DNA from: Protostelium mycophagum
Taxonomy: Eukaryota; Evosea; Variosea; Protosteliida; Protosteliaceae
Direction of reading: 5' to 3'
Assembly (NCBI GenBank): GCA_002081555.1
Contig: KV921103.1
Coordinates: 2,064-43,305, forward strand
Length of the DNA stretch: 41,242 nucleotides
In this document: positions 11,306-25,222 of the stretch, piece by piece
Layout: every line of letters begins with the position of its first letter
How positions within the stretch are numbered: position 1 is the first letter of the stretch
Notes under the pieces: generated by a model
Database searches by the model: none
What the model saw: the letters and a program-made list of their open reading frames with translations, nothing else
What the model was told of the DNA's origin: nothing
Made by a program: the position numbers and the translations under genes

Positions 11306-11425
11306 TGTGTTCTCTCCAAATCGCGATGCGTTCCCATTACGTAAGTGACTCAAAATTACACGTTCTGGTGACGTCGAATTGACGCGACCACAACACATCA
11401 CAAGGGAGGCATTCAGCAAAAAACA
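11306..11425. promoter_or_regulatory. divergent promoter gap between SRPRA and ECM29
   Basis: Only 120 bp separate the two start codons, so both genes must start transcription here and may share control elements. The gap holds a CRE/ATF-like TGACGTCG (11369-11376) and a GACGCGACC stretch. No TATA box is obvious. Function is inferred from position only. Confidence 0.5.
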
Positions 11426-14400
11426 ATGACAACGACAGAAGCAGCTTCAAAAGATATTCAATTATTAGATACCGTACTCACACGTTTCGCTATGAGCGAA
11501 GACGAGCAGCTGGAGAAACAGCTCAGGGCTCTTCTCATTCCCGTAATGCAGAAATTACACACACCCAATGAAGCTGTGAAAAAAAAAGTTGGTAGAGGAC
11601 GTGTATCATTTCTGAAAAATGCAGGTTTTAGAGGTACTTGGGCACGTGAACAAAAGAGTAAAGCCATTACAATCTATAAAGGTGAATTCAGTGCGACTGT
11701 GTCAACCAACAATTGCAGTTGCCTATTAGAGAACTGACTGATCTCTTCTTGCAAGAGCCGCCCACTGCTCTTGTATGCAGTTTTATTATCATGTACTTGG
11801 ACATGGGCTTTGGACGTATTGACAGAGCTCAACAAGCAAGCATCGCCCCAGAATTACTCCAGGGAATATCAAACCGAACAGCAGCACAGAAGGAGTCAAT
11901 ATTACCCCTATTCTTATCTGTATGGTCGATGAATTAATATCAATATATTAATCTGAAGAAGGTGTTGGAGTACATCAAACTCCCAGAACAAAAAGAAGAT
12001 AGAGAGTCTGATCCGAGATTTGAGTTCATGAAATCACCAAGAGACGTGGAGATAATATTCAATTATTTCTTGGACACAATATTGGCACAGGTCTCAACAA
12101 ACCCGTGGGTCTACATAAACATCACTCTATATACTAACCACAAAAAGGGACGAAAAGGCTTACGGATTGAGCATAAAAGTAGTGAAGCATATCGCCTCGA
12201 AGACACCAAGCAAAGATTATCTTCTCAGTAGAAAGGTACATATTTATTCTTTTATTCATCTAATGAAGAAATACAGATGGCAATATTGGATTTCATCAGT
12301 AAGAGCCAAGTGTTGACAGAGAATGAGATGGGGATAATATACATAGTCGGTACATGTGATACACACCATACTGTTGTACAAAAATCTGAAGATGGGATCA
12401 AGAGGATAAAAATAGATTACGAAGATAGAATGGTAAGAGGAATAGGTGATTAAGGTTAAATATGGCAGTTGGTCAACAAGTTATTCAATATATATCAAGG
12501 ATCCATAGAGAAGAAGGATATCCCTCAAGACGAGAGACGCCACCCAGCACATCCAATATTGAAGGGAAAGTTAATCAACTGCTTCTCCAGGTATAAATAT
12601 ATCAAAATTCAAATTGTGTTGATGAGATTAGATCATCAGAAGCCTCGAATAGTTTTCCAAATACACTTCAAGTCATTTTTGATTGCATTTACGGCCAAAA
12701 TGCGTCCATAAAAATGAAGTACTCCGGGATGACATTTGTCCAGTGGGTGTTCAGAACAGCATCTGATGAGCAAATCAATAAGATGGCACCTCTACTTTTA
12801 AATGGCCTCGTCAAGTTGATTAAGGAGGTACAACCACCATAGATGAATGAGATAATCATTTTATAGTTGACTCATGAATCCTATGCTTCAACATTAGAAA
12901 GTAACAAATTATTGTCATTCACTTATACTGCAATTGGATTATTGGGTAACCAACTCAATAATATCCTCTTATTGATAGAAATATAGCACGTCGTACACCG
13001 CATTTATTCAGTAAAGATGTATCCATATTGGATATGTTCCTATCAGCGTTATCAAACACAAAGGAAGAGAGCATCATTTCATCCATTACAGAAGGGCTTT
13101 TGTCTATGTGCTTCGCCTACAGAAATGCCGATCCGGCACACCTCGAGCAGATAAAGATATTACTCAATCTGCAACTCACCAAGGTGATTTTATATGATAC
13201 TTAAGGTTTAATATATTAAAATAGAATAGAAAGAAGGATGTTGCCGTTACGTGAGCATATACTACATCAATCGTCTCTTCCCTTATTCTTCCTCCTTTGC
13301 CCGTGTAAATAACCTATTTCTTATCGATGACATCAACAATAACGTTAGAGATGAATCTATACGTGGAATGAACCCTCACGAATGGAGAGATAAAGATAAA
13401 GATATTGTCCCAGAAGAAAACGCTCAATACCCACATATTATTGAGATTATAAGAGACCTGGTGAAAGGCATAGAAGATAGGGAAACAAACAGTGAGTGGT
13501 ATCTCAAATATAACTTGCTCATATCTGAAATCAACAGCGAGGATTATTTTTCCTGGTAACACGAAGAACCATGGTGTCTTCACATTGAAATCGTATGAAT
13601 GCACCATCAAATTCTTGCGAGACTGCTTGGAGGTAATATGACTGAGGGATGTCTTGAATAATATTTATCAACCTAGAAAACGACAAAAAATGAAGGAAGT
13701 ACAATAGAGGAATATATACAAACAATGGAGAAACAGGAGACATCTTTGCAAGGATATATGAACATCATTGATCACGCCGTGAAACCTGAAACGCTGAATA
13801 CTACACTCGCACACACAGCAGCCGAGGCTATCATAGAACTGTTATCTGCATCCAAAAGTACAGTAATCAGAGATCATTACAGAGATGTGAGAGATTGATG
13901 TGATTGGGAAAGTATTGATACGAGGCCAGAGAATAGAATGGATGGTACAACTACTCTCAGTGTCCAGTGCATATGAAACGAGAGAAATACTCGCCAAATG
14001 TATCGGGTTGATCTCCACACAAATCAGGGAAGAAGAGATACATGGGATTATAGAAAGAATGATATCCGAGTTGGGTGAGGAGACACAACTTCAGTGGGAT
14101 AGAAGAGTAGGTCCGGTGTATGCCCTTGGATATCTCATCGCGGCTCAACTCAAAGAAAAGACTGATGTCTCTACACAGGTAGGCTCTAAGGTTGATATTT
14201 TGTATGTGATTAATGAACAACAGATGGAGGATACAATATTATTGAGTGTATATAAGATCTACAACATATTACCCCTTCCCTCAGAAATCAACAAATCAGA
14301 AATAACACATATGCCACTCTTGTCTGCTGCAACACAATCTATTGGCCTTTTATTTAGATATTCCAATCTTAATTTCATGAAGAGTGGAGAGAAAATATAC

Positions 14401-17400
14401 GAGAAAGAGAGGAATATGGATGAGACATACAATCTTACATCGAGCAAAGATGTCACAAAAAGACTGGTCGCATATAGATTAATGAAGGCAGTAAGCCATA
14501 ATGATACAAGGGTGAGGAGACATTTATACTTTTGATAATCTAAATCAATATAGATCGCAGAAAGAGCGGCGATATCTCTTGGGAATATGTTGCTTGGGGA
14601 TAGAAGTGGATCTTACAAAGAGGAAGTACTCACCTCACTCTATCAATCCGGTGCCGGAAAGAATTTAGAGTTACACTTCACCATCGGAGAGGGTATTTGT
14701 ACAACTGTCTCACAAAATGAATTATTATAGTGCTAAGTGTGATTGGAGCTGGATGGCATTCTAGTGCCTCATTTGACATACACTTTGAGCGTATAAGTAA
14801 ACCCATTCTGGCATCTGAAGAAACTGACACAATGGATCGAATTTTAAAGGAAATATTAAGAAATCAATTAGCAGGTAACTCTTTCCGTTAATCTACATAA
14901 AACACGATATGTCATTCTATTTTTGACACATATACAGTTGATCGAAGTCGTTCTGCCGCATGTCTGTGGTTATTATCCTTAGTAAAACATACAGGAGATC
15001 ATCCCTCTATAAAACATCATTTACAAACCATACAAACGGCCTTCTCCTATTTATTAGCGGACTCCAATGGTATTTTATCAATCACATCTCCTTCATATAG
15101 AGAATTATCATTGACTTTTATAGAAATCACACAAGAAGCAGCATCTAGAGGACTTGTATTCGTGTACGAAGGTAGCGATCCTCAACAAAAAGAAGAGCTC
15201 GTTAAGAACCTCATCGGCACATTAACTACCGGCAAAAAATCCGGGTTTAAAATGACATCGGAGACCGAGATACTTCCCAGTAATTTGGTGCAAACACCGG
15301 ACGGAAATACAGTATCCACCTACAGCCAACTTGTGAATCTAGCTACAGAGATGGGACAGCCCTCACTGATCTACAAGTTCCTCGAATTGTCCTCACAACA
15401 CTCCCTCTGGAATTCACGGAAAGGAGCTGCTTTTACAGTCAAATCTATACTCGGTCCAGAGTTTTTGCAGAAGCAAATGGAACCAGTCTTACCCAATCTA
15501 CTTCCTAAACTATACAGATCATCATTCGACCCTAATCCAAAGGTATCCATTTCTATACATCATCATCATCACACAATCAGGTGGCTACAGCTATGAATAA
15601 TATACTTAAATCTCTTGTCGACCCGAAGAAAGCTGTAGGAGACTATTTCCCCACCATCATCAAAGATTTGATGGACGCAATGGTCAGCAATTTATGGAGG
15701 AGCCGAGAATGTGAGATTCTATTCTGTGATAAAACCTGTTCTTATCCTTTCACAGCCGCATGCAATGCCCTCACTGACTGCTTACAATCTAGAACCTTCG
15801 CGGAACTTTCTCCTCATCTCTGCGAATTATGGTACCGGAGCTTCCGCGTTGTAGACGATATAAAAGAGACTGTCCGTGCAGCTGCAAAAAGTCTTCTGAA
15901 AACACTCTCCGCAGTGACGACAAGGTTAACGGACCCCGCCATGACTAACCCCTTACAAGTGGAGAAAATACTGTCGGAATTATTGCCCCTATTGCTACAG
16001 AAGGGTCTGGTATCGGAGTCTGAAGAAGCGAGAGAGGTCTCCCTTTCTCAGATTTTAAAGACAGCCAAGGTAGATAAATCGGCCAAGACGATTCTTATTT
16101 ATTATTCAGGCAGCAGGAAATATGCTGGTACCGCACGTCTCCAACCTTATTGGTGTTCTATTGGAAGGATTATCATCGTTGGAGCCATCATCGCTTAATT
16201 ATATGGCTTTTCATACAGAGAGGATGGGCCTATCACAAGAACAATTTGAAGAAGCGAGAATTTCTATCTCAAAGTTCTCGCCAATTAATGAGACACTGGT
16301 GAGATTACATAGAATATATATATAGTGTCATTATTTACATGAATAGGATATATGCATCAGATATATCGATGAAAAAAACATCGGGGATGTCACTGGAAAA
16401 TTAGTGGATACCATCAAAACGGGAGTCGGACTGCCGACAAAGGTTGCCACGGCGAAGTTTATGGTCCAATTAACCTTACAAAAGCAAGAAGTATTGTCCC
16501 CACACGCAGGAAAACTTTTAAATGCTTTGCTAGGTGAGCGAGTTGTATTTGTATCATCTATATCAATATTTATACTTATTTAATAATTGGTTGCTGAATT
16601 TATGAAGGTTCAATGAGAGAGAAATCACCAGTGATCAGAAAATCGTATGCAAATGCACTTGGGAATGTAGCCAAATTTGCTACAGCAAAAACGATCAAAA
16701 ATCTAATGGACAAGCTGATGCAATTGTACGCAGATGTTGAGGTGAACATTTCACAGAAATTTATGATTGGCGTAAGGATGAATAATAATGATAATGATGA
16801 TGATAATAATGATAATGATAATAATGATAATGATAATGATTATGATAATAATGATAATGATGATGATGATTATCATAGAGCGAAGAAGCAAGAATGACAG
16901 CAGGAATGGCCTTCTTGGAGCTCGTAAGAAGATCCAATGATGCCATCCGGGATAATTACAAAGTATTAGTTCCTCTATTTTATTTTGCAAGAAACGACCC
17001 TGCAGAGAATGTACAAAAGGTAGTTTAAATATAATATAGTAAATATGATGTAGTTTAAATATGATATCTAGTTAACTATAAATCAAATATTGATGTATCT
17101 AGATTTTCACCGAAGTTTGGGATGAATGCGGAGTGGGGGGCATAAATCTGTATTTACCAGAATTGATAGCATTCATAACAAAATCATTTCAATCTGACTC
17201 TTGGGTATCCAAAAAACAATCTGCACTCACTCTAAAGGACCTTTCAATGAATGCATCTAGAGATAATGCCAGTCAACACATAGGTAATACCCTCATCCCT
17301 ATGTTACTCTAACAATCGATATAGACCAACTCGTGAGGATGCTGGTGAGTGCAATACCAGGTAGAGTCTGGAAAGGAAAAGAAACTCTCCTAACTGCACT

Positions 17401-18276
17401 CTCTTCCCTCTGTACCTCTTTCCATCAAGAAATCTCGGCGATATTTCAGGGTAATGAGGGAGATAGCGCAAAATTCGGACCAGCGGCACTGATTGAGCTG
17501 GTCTTGAAGGAGTGTAAAAAGAATGACAAAGAATACAAGAGGCACGCCCTTATTTCCCTCGGTGCGATTCTTAATGCTTTCAAGAAAGAGGACGTATTCG
17601 ACAAGGTGAGTGATATATATAAAAGACGATAGTAAAGATATACCAGGCAAAAGAAATACTATATCCGATTTGCAGAGGAGAAGAGGATTCTCTGGGTGCA
17701 GAAGAGGGTGATCCCAAAGATAAACCACTCACCTTCCTCATAAGATCTGCTGCCATCTTGGCCCTTGGTTATGGTAATTAATCTTTTAAGGAGGTAACTT
17801 GCTCACTTAATAGCATGGAGAGAAGGAAGTGGGGATACACACAAGAAGAATCTAGGTGAAGTGATTGAACTCCTCTGCTCCAGTGTGCCAAAGAACATTT
17901 GGTCTATCAAAATCAGCATTTACAACTCTCTAGAACAAATATTGCGGAAGGGAGATGAAATAGAGCCAGGTACATCATCATTTTCATCGGGTTGTGAAAT
18001 TTAGATCTGGCAGAAGTGGAAAAGATATTGACCTCCATTTACATTGGACTTGAGGACACAAAATATACAGCTGTGAGGGGAGCCTCCGTCCAGTGCTTGG
18101 ATGCTTTGGTAAAATGCACTCAGAGTACAGATACCTTGGAAAAACATGTCCCAGATATTTTGGCTCATTTGAATTCTGCCACCACAATGGACACGTCACT
18201 TCTAAATGAAGCAGAGAAGATCAAGACCTTGCTCGAAGAGAGACCGAGGAAAAAGAGTAAAAATAGCGAAGGATAA
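11426..18276 (+). CDS. ECM29: proteasome adaptor/scaffold Ecm29
   Basis: Long HEAT-repeat protein that tethers 26S proteasomes, tests their assembly and links them to membranes. More than twenty exons are separated by 35-60 nt introns. The N-terminus reads as the family does: a short lead, then EDEQLEKQLRALLIPVMQKL followed by KKKV/LEVLGHVNKRVKPL across introns 1-2, and LTDLFLQEPP after intron 2. The C-part matches just as clearly: FTEVWDECGVGGINLYLPEL, an R..PGRVWKGKE block, and the closing helices before KKSKNSEG. Total coding length agrees with the family's 1,800 or so residues. One intron (16742-16878) is filled with a GAT/AAT microsatellite. It converges on the receptor kinase gene, 118 bp away. 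I did not resolve every internal splice site. Confidence 0.93.
16742..16878 (+). repeat. GAT/AAT microsatellite filling an Ecm29 intron
   Basis: The intron begins GTGAAC after a GATGTTGAG exon end and closes with ATCATAG before AGCGAAGAAGC. Its core, about 16780-16872, is a run of AAT, GAT and GATAAT trinucleotides with few interruptions. The flanking exons join in the Ecm29 frame, so the repeat is not translated. The poly-Ile and poly-Asp open frames across it are artefacts of the repeat. Confidence 0.9.
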
Positions 18277-18394
18277 ATCTGCAAGTGTAAAATGGAGTAA
18301 TTTATAAGGATGCATCATATTCTACAGCATCCCCAACCTTCATTATCTGTTTATTTTTCTTCAATTTGGGTCACTCCCTATTTTAAGTTTGCGG

Positions 18395-21300
18395 CTATGG
18401 GCGTGGGCGTGGTTTGGTGACAGGGGACAAGGCATATTCATGGTCCGCGGTTGCATAGTTCTGCTGAGAACGTTGAGAAAAGAATTTAAAAGGAAGACTT
18501 ACCGAAATTTGACCGTTATGCACAGTTTTGTTACCCATGACCGGGGTGGGAGGCTGCTTTTGGACCGTTTCCTCCAATACTTCACCGTATTGATCACCAA
18601 CGAGTCCGTACAAAGCCTCAAAACTGGGACGAGCCGAGGCATCTTTTGACCAGCATTGCATGATGATGTTCCACATCGGTTCTGGGCATCTAAAACGTAT
18701 CATCACCAACTGAACTGACCCTTATGTCACAAATATAAAATGGGTGTGTTTGTACAGGGTAGGTGTGATCCCTTACCGTGTGGGTTTTTCTAATCTTCCA
18801 CCTGTTTCTATAAAGTCAACAGCTTGCCTGTTTGACATCATTGGAAAAGGCACTGTAACGGTGAGCATCATATGTATGGATATTTATGGTGGAGAAGTTA
18901 TATTGAGATCATACCTGCACCCATAGAGAAGATTTCCCTGTAAGGATGTTAGTCTGATATAATCTGTTGTGTCTCTCACCATGCACAGACACCAAATGAC
19001 CAGACATCTGACTGCTTGCTGCTGACTTGATGCTTGATCACCTCTGGGGCAGTCCACTTATATGGTATCTCTTTGCTCTTTGCCTCATATGCGTTGCTCT
19101 CTCTGCTCAGTCCAAAGTCTGACACTTTCACTTGGTTGTTCACTCCCACAAGCATGTTTCTGCATGCGATATCTCTGGAAACCATCTCAACACTCCTCCT
19201 GCATCATTTCTGGCTCACCTGTGTATGATGCCCTTTGAGTGTATGTGTGCCATTCCCTTCACTACATCGTATACCATTTTAACCAAGTCTACCTCTGTCA
19301 CATCATCCTCATCCTTCAGTCTTCTCAAGTGTTTGTCAAGAGAACCATTCTCTGCGTACTCCAGCACCTGATATGGTCACTTTTTTAAAACAGCAGATTA
19401 TTAATCATTTCATGGTGTGATCTGTGCCAGAATACACATCGGTGAATCTCCGAAAATGATGAACGTTAAGATGGTACCATGTATGTCTGCTCAGGCCCTG
19501 CATAAATGCCAAAAAATCTAACTATGTTTGGATGATTCAGCCCACTGCACATGTCAATATAATAATATCCACCACATCACTCAATCACTTACCACACAAG
19601 GATGATCTCAGCCTTGAACTTCTGTAGCTCTGCTGCATTATCGACAAGCATCCCTTTCAGTGCCACTGTCACCTTTTGCCACTCTCCCTTTCTCACTTCC
19701 CCAAAGTTTCCTGCACCTATAACTGCAGAATATTATTCACAACATGCGAGGTGTCATGTACAATATGTTATTAATGTGCTGAAATATACCTTCTCCCATG
19801 GTGACGCCTGTCAATGCGTGCTTGTCCAGCATTGCTTCCATCTCTATTTCTCTAGCATTCTGCCTCATTCTTCTCTGCTTTCTCTTGTACAAAAAGAATG
19901 CGATCACCACCACAACGATCAGAAACACACCCAGCACAACCGGTAAAATGATGGCTATAATTGGAAACCGCCTGTCTATTTTTAGCATGATGATTGACAT
20001 GAAGGTACTGACTTTGTGGTATCACAGTAAGTATTGCCATTGTTATTTGTGATCGTTCCTTGTGCGCAAGTAGATTGAGGAGCGTCCTCGCCAGAGCTGA
20101 CAATCGAAACCGTGGCGTTTGACGCAATGGCAAATGTTTGCTGATTGTACTGATTGGCTGAACTTGTAATCTGAGATCGTTACATCATATGAAAATGAAA
20201 TCAAGATAGAATGAAACACACCGCTCCGCCTTCTACATATGCTGCTGTCCCGTCTTGTGCTTTGTTGTTACTGAAGTTATTCTCCGAAAGACTGACTTTC
20301 CCGTTGATGGCAGTGGCTCCTCCTTTTGGGGCATTATTACCTGACAATTTGCTATTCTCCAGGGTGACCACAGAGGAATCTTGATTATTTATTCCAATAG
20401 CACCTATATATGTAAATAACTTCTTATCGCTCGCCACAAAAGGATCACCTCCACGGTCTGTCGCGGAATTTCCATCAAAGTTGGAACTCTGCAAGCTCAC
20501 TCCATTTGTCCTCCTCTTCCTCGCTGCTTACTTTTAGTATTGGTGATGTATATATTTATACCAGAGTTTGATTATTAAAATACTCACATCCCGAGCTGGT
20601 GTAATAAAGAGCTCCACCCACAATGGCTTTGTTGTTGCTGAATGTGCAATTATACACATTATTTGTTCCTCCGTTTATATTTATCCCTGCCCCATTACCT
20701 TGCGCGTTGTAGTTGAGACCGAATTCCGAATTATAGATGCCTGACAAGATTGTTATCGCATCATTTATGGAAACAGAAGAGATGATACCTCCAGTACTAC
20801 TTTCAACTATTATTGCACTACCGGTGTTGTTCTGTATGTGGGTATTGTAGATCGCGTAGACTGTCGATAATAATCCCAGTGCCGATCCGAGAGGAGCAAT
20901 ATTGCCCCCAAAATGAGAATTAACAATCTACGGAGACATTCAGACAATATCACGATCTAAAATATTTACCGTTATATTAGGTCCAAGCACCATAAATCCG
21001 TAACTTAGTTTACACGCATTCTCTGACACATAAGCTGTATCCACAACTGTTACGGCCACATTCATACCAACATACATTGCTGATGCTGTCTGCGCATTAT
21101 TCCCCACAAAGGTTGTGTTTAACAAGTGGAGGAGGTTGACATTTGTGTCAATGAAAAGAGCCCCTCCTTGCTCTGTGCTCATGATTGACGCAGAGTTTGC
21201 AACATCCATTGCAGAGTTTGCAAAAAATGCAGAATCTGATACACCGATATTCCCTACAGTTCCTTGCACAAAAGCGATAGCACCTCCTCTCCCTCCGTTG

Positions 21301-24300
21301 TTGTTGGAGAAGAGGGTAGATGACATCACTATTTGAGAATAGTTTCCTGTCAGAAGAATAGCCCCTCCATCACCCAGGTGTCCGCTGTTGGTAACAAAAT
21401 TGCAGGAGGAAATCAAAACCAATGGAGGGGTAGATGTGACAGATGTCACTGTATATGAATGAGTTTCCGGCCATATTTTGTATCAAATCACCAGAAGAAA
21501 CGTAGAGAGCCCCTCCTTCACCCCCCAGATCCACTGTATTCGACGTGAAATTCGTCTCCTTCATATTGATGATACTAATCACTCCTCTGAGCAGTACAGC
21601 TCCACCGTACGAAGCTCCTAAAGCTTTGTTCTGTGTGAAGTTGGTGTTGGTTGCCACAAATGAGATGGTAGCCTGTACATTATCATTGTTACTTTCTTCC
21701 AAGAATAGATTGATTGATATGAAGGAATTGATTATGTTTACCTGTAAAGCAGTTGGGAAGAAGGTGATGGCTCCTCCGCTCTTCTGCAAAATACGTCAGA
21801 TTGATAGGATAAAGAAAGCGTACTTGGGCCGTGTTACTGGTGAAAGTTGTCCCTTCCAGCTGGAGTAATGTAGACTCGGTCGTGTTGACAAAAATAGCAC
21901 CGCCATCTGGGGCTGTGTTGTGTTCTACCACTGATTCCATAAAGTAAATCATACCAACACTACAATGGTTTAATGTCTCTGCGCACAAAAATAAATAATA
22001 TTCTTCTGAATGATAATATTGTCTTCTCAAAAGTAAAAAGGCTGACCTTCCCGCAGCACTAAAAGCACCACCATTGGTGGTTGCAGTGTTGTGCGTCATT
22101 TTCACTTGTGTAAGAATGACACTAAGACCCTGATAGTTGATATCAAATGATATCGCACCACCGAATCCAGCCTCATTATCGGACAGCACTGATGCCGATA
22201 TTCTCAGTTCGACAATTTGAGAGTTGATGTATATTGCTCCACCCCTGAAATTTGCCTTGTTTTGATCTATTTTACATTGTGCAAGTTGTAGAGAGTCGAT
22301 CTTGCCGAGTAAAGCGATGGCACCTCCATTTATCTGTGCGTTGTTGTCTGTTAAATAGATATTTGACAGGTTCACAATCGCCATGCTGACACTATTGTCA
22401 ATGTATATCGCCCCTGTTGTATGTCAGATAATGATAGTTGATTCCACTATATAAGGCATATTCCTCCTAATGTATACGTACCCCCATAGTAGGCGCTGTT
22501 CCGGGAAATGACAGAGTTGTTGGCACTCCAACTTTCAAAACCCCCTCCACCCACATACATCGCTGTGATTCTTCAATGTCTAATATTTGCAAGGTTCAAA
22601 TATTGATTTGAGAAAATAAAAAATAGAGTATAAAAATATGATAATAAAATGTATACCTCCACCGAAGAGGATAGAGCGATTATCTGTCATATTACAATTG
22701 GACATCGTCAGTTGTTCAATTGTAGCACCATCCAGTGCAAACACGCCCCCTGAGATGACGTTATCTCCGTGACTTGGTTATGATAATTATGTACTAACCT
22801 CTTAATGTTACGTCACCATTCGTCATACTTACATCAGACAGGTCAAGTCTGCTCACTCGTCCATTTGTCACGCTTATATGTCCTCCTTGCAGCTGTATCG
22901 CTTCACTTATGTCTTTACAAAAGAGAGATACCTTTGCAGAACCGTTATTGAATATTCCAGAGAGTTGTATTTCGTGCCCGTCGCCATCTACACTGACAGA
23001 TCCCCCAGAGTTACCGGAAGTGGAATTCTGTATGTTGATCTTTGTTGCTGATACGAAAGCTGCGATGCCCTCCACTCTGAGCCAACCCCCGGAATCTGAT
23101 GCACTATTGTTGAAAGCGTACTACAATGAGTCATTGAGTAAAAGAATGTGAAGGATTGTGACTTTAGAAGAAGGATGATATTTGTTACCTCATAGAAGAT
23201 GTTGACTCTACTTGTCGATCCAACAAATAAAGAACCACCGACGTTGGCAGAGTTGGAAGTCATATTGTTATAATAGAGTCTTGCATTCGAATTCAGGAAT
23301 TGAAGGGCTCCTTTTATGGATCAGTAGACATCTCTCATAGAAGCAATAGATAAGGGTAGTCATTGCGTGAATTAGTTATGCTTCTGTCGGTCTCATTTGC
23401 TGGTATTAAAATATTTAGCTTCAGATGAAAGGTGCTGACCTCCTGTAAGGGCGGTATTGCTGAGGAAGTTCGTATTACGGATGTTCACTTGTGCTCCTGA
23501 CTCGGCGTAAATAGCTCCTCCTTGTTGCCCGTAATTGTTGAGAAATCTGTCATAATATTTCAGAGAAAGCATCTGGAGAGATATCTCACTGTGATGACGT
23601 CACGTTGAGTAGAAGAGACGTGTAAATGGCACCACCGGTGGTCCCTTCATTGTCTTCAAAATTGGAGTTCCGTATGACTACGTATGAAGAGGGCGGTGCC
23701 GATCCAGCCAAGTTCATCGCTCCAGAAGTTTTCCCAGAGTTGTTGAAAAATACACAGCTGTCTACAACGAGACTAGAAGGAACAGTAGGGCTGTAGAAGA
23801 GGGCGTTAGACTGATGATTTGAAAAATTGGTCCGGAGGATATTGATTGAACCCCCAAAGGCCTGAATTCCAACCGGATTGTTGCTGAAGAGTGTATCTTG
23901 TATTTGAATACTTCCATTCATTATATTCAATACGTTCTGATTGTTGTAAAAAGAACCTACCGTATTTAGTTTACATCAGTCATATATTCGCATATTTCAG
24001 ACTCACTGGAGTAGATTTGGGTGTCCGTCTGTATGGTGAGGAACCCTTGATTTCCATAATATTTCAAAGATCTAAAGGTAGCTTTGCCCTGCACGAGTAT
24101 CACATTGTTTGTATCTGCAGATGAGCAATTCGTCACAGTCAATCCTGCTCCAAATGAATCATTTCAATTATCGAAAAGAGTAACAATCACCTTCAGCAAT
24201 AAGAGAACCACCAGGATTCACCATAATTGCACTGACACTCGTGCTTCCGATAATAGTGACATTCCCTAGTTGGCCAGATGATTGATCTACAACGATATAC

Positions 24301-25222
24301 CCACGGGTTCCAGAATTCATCTGAAGGTTGGACAGTGTTGTGTAATTCATCATGAACTGTGAAGACCCTGACAATTTATAACTTGACTTTGATAATATTT
24401 ATAATTAAATATTTATATGACTCACCCAAAAAGAGAAAGATGGAAGATGGGTCCATCGCTTGAATCGTCTGAATCGTCATTGGGGGCTTTTTGTATGAAG
24501 CCAAATCATACCGCTTCTTGGCCTCACCACCACCAGTATCCACCGCGCTTATTGCTCCCGCCGTAATACCAACAGCCTCTGTGTGAATATAAGATATGAA
24601 TAAAGATAGAGGTACGTACGAGAGAAGTCGGTGCCATCGACAAGGATAGCCTGGGAAGTGTAGATCGGAACCCACTGGGAGAGAGTGCTGTTATAGTCCA
24701 CGTAAGTAGAGGAGGTAGAATTCACTGCCTTGTGAAATCAGCCAAGAAATTATTGAGGACGTACGGTAGCGAATTTCTGGAACATGCATTGATTGGTAGT
24801 GATGTTACTGTTTGTTGCGACGATGCACGCGGTAGTGTTACAACCGTAAAAGATCGTCCGTTCAAAGACGACCGCTGATGACCCTGAAATCACAACCGAC
24901 GCCATTCCGATTGGGCCGGTGATGTTCAACTGTTTCGGATCAGACCTCAAAAATCACATGCACTCACATAATCCACATTCTGAATGGTGAGTTGGTAGAT
25001 CGAGGAATATAAGGTACCGTTCTGAAGATCAATTTTCCAACCACCCCCAGTAATCTTTATATAATCATAGCTATTATTGGAAAGGGTCAGTTGTTGGAGT
25101 GTCCCTAGTGTACCATCTTGATTCTTTCAGCCGAAAGATGAGCACCGAAAACACCTACTATAAGACTGAGACAAAGACAACCGAAAGAGAAACCCAAGGA
25201 GGAAGAAGGTGGCTGTCCTCAT
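18395..25222 (-). CDS. receptor tyrosine kinase with Pmp-like beta-helix ectodomain
   Basis: Single-pass receptor. Start at 25222 gives a signal peptide (MRTATFFLLGFLFRLSLSQ); exon 1 ends at 25159, a 42-nt intron follows, and splicing yields QSYNGTLGTLQ. From about 25.1 to 20.0 kb the exons encode imperfect repeats with N/S-rich turns and GGA(I/L/F/V) plus F..N motifs, at least fifteen visible, the signature of chlamydial Pmp-type parallel beta-helices. After a Cys-containing stem comes a helix (about 19975-19905, IIAIILPVVLGVFLIVVVVI) with a stop-transfer YKRKQRR. The kinase has G-loop GAGNFGEV, VALK lysine, HPNIVRF, catalytic HRDIACRN (HRD split by a 44-nt intron), DFGLSRE, and IPYKWTAPEV, typical of true tyrosine kinases. 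The tail has EYALSP and a PRPRP end, possible SH2/SH3 ligands. The ligand is unknown. Confidence 0.88.

Noticed and set aside
16751-16990. Poly-isoleucine and poly-Asn/Asp open frames
   Set aside because: They arise from the GAT/AAT microsatellite inside an Ecm29 intron and are not proteins.
19140-19215. Apparent loss of the catalytic His (SRD instead of HRD) in the receptor kinase
   Set aside because: The Ser comes from reading through an intron. Splicing GTGAGC to TTTCCAG restores HRDIACRN, so the kinase is not degenerate.
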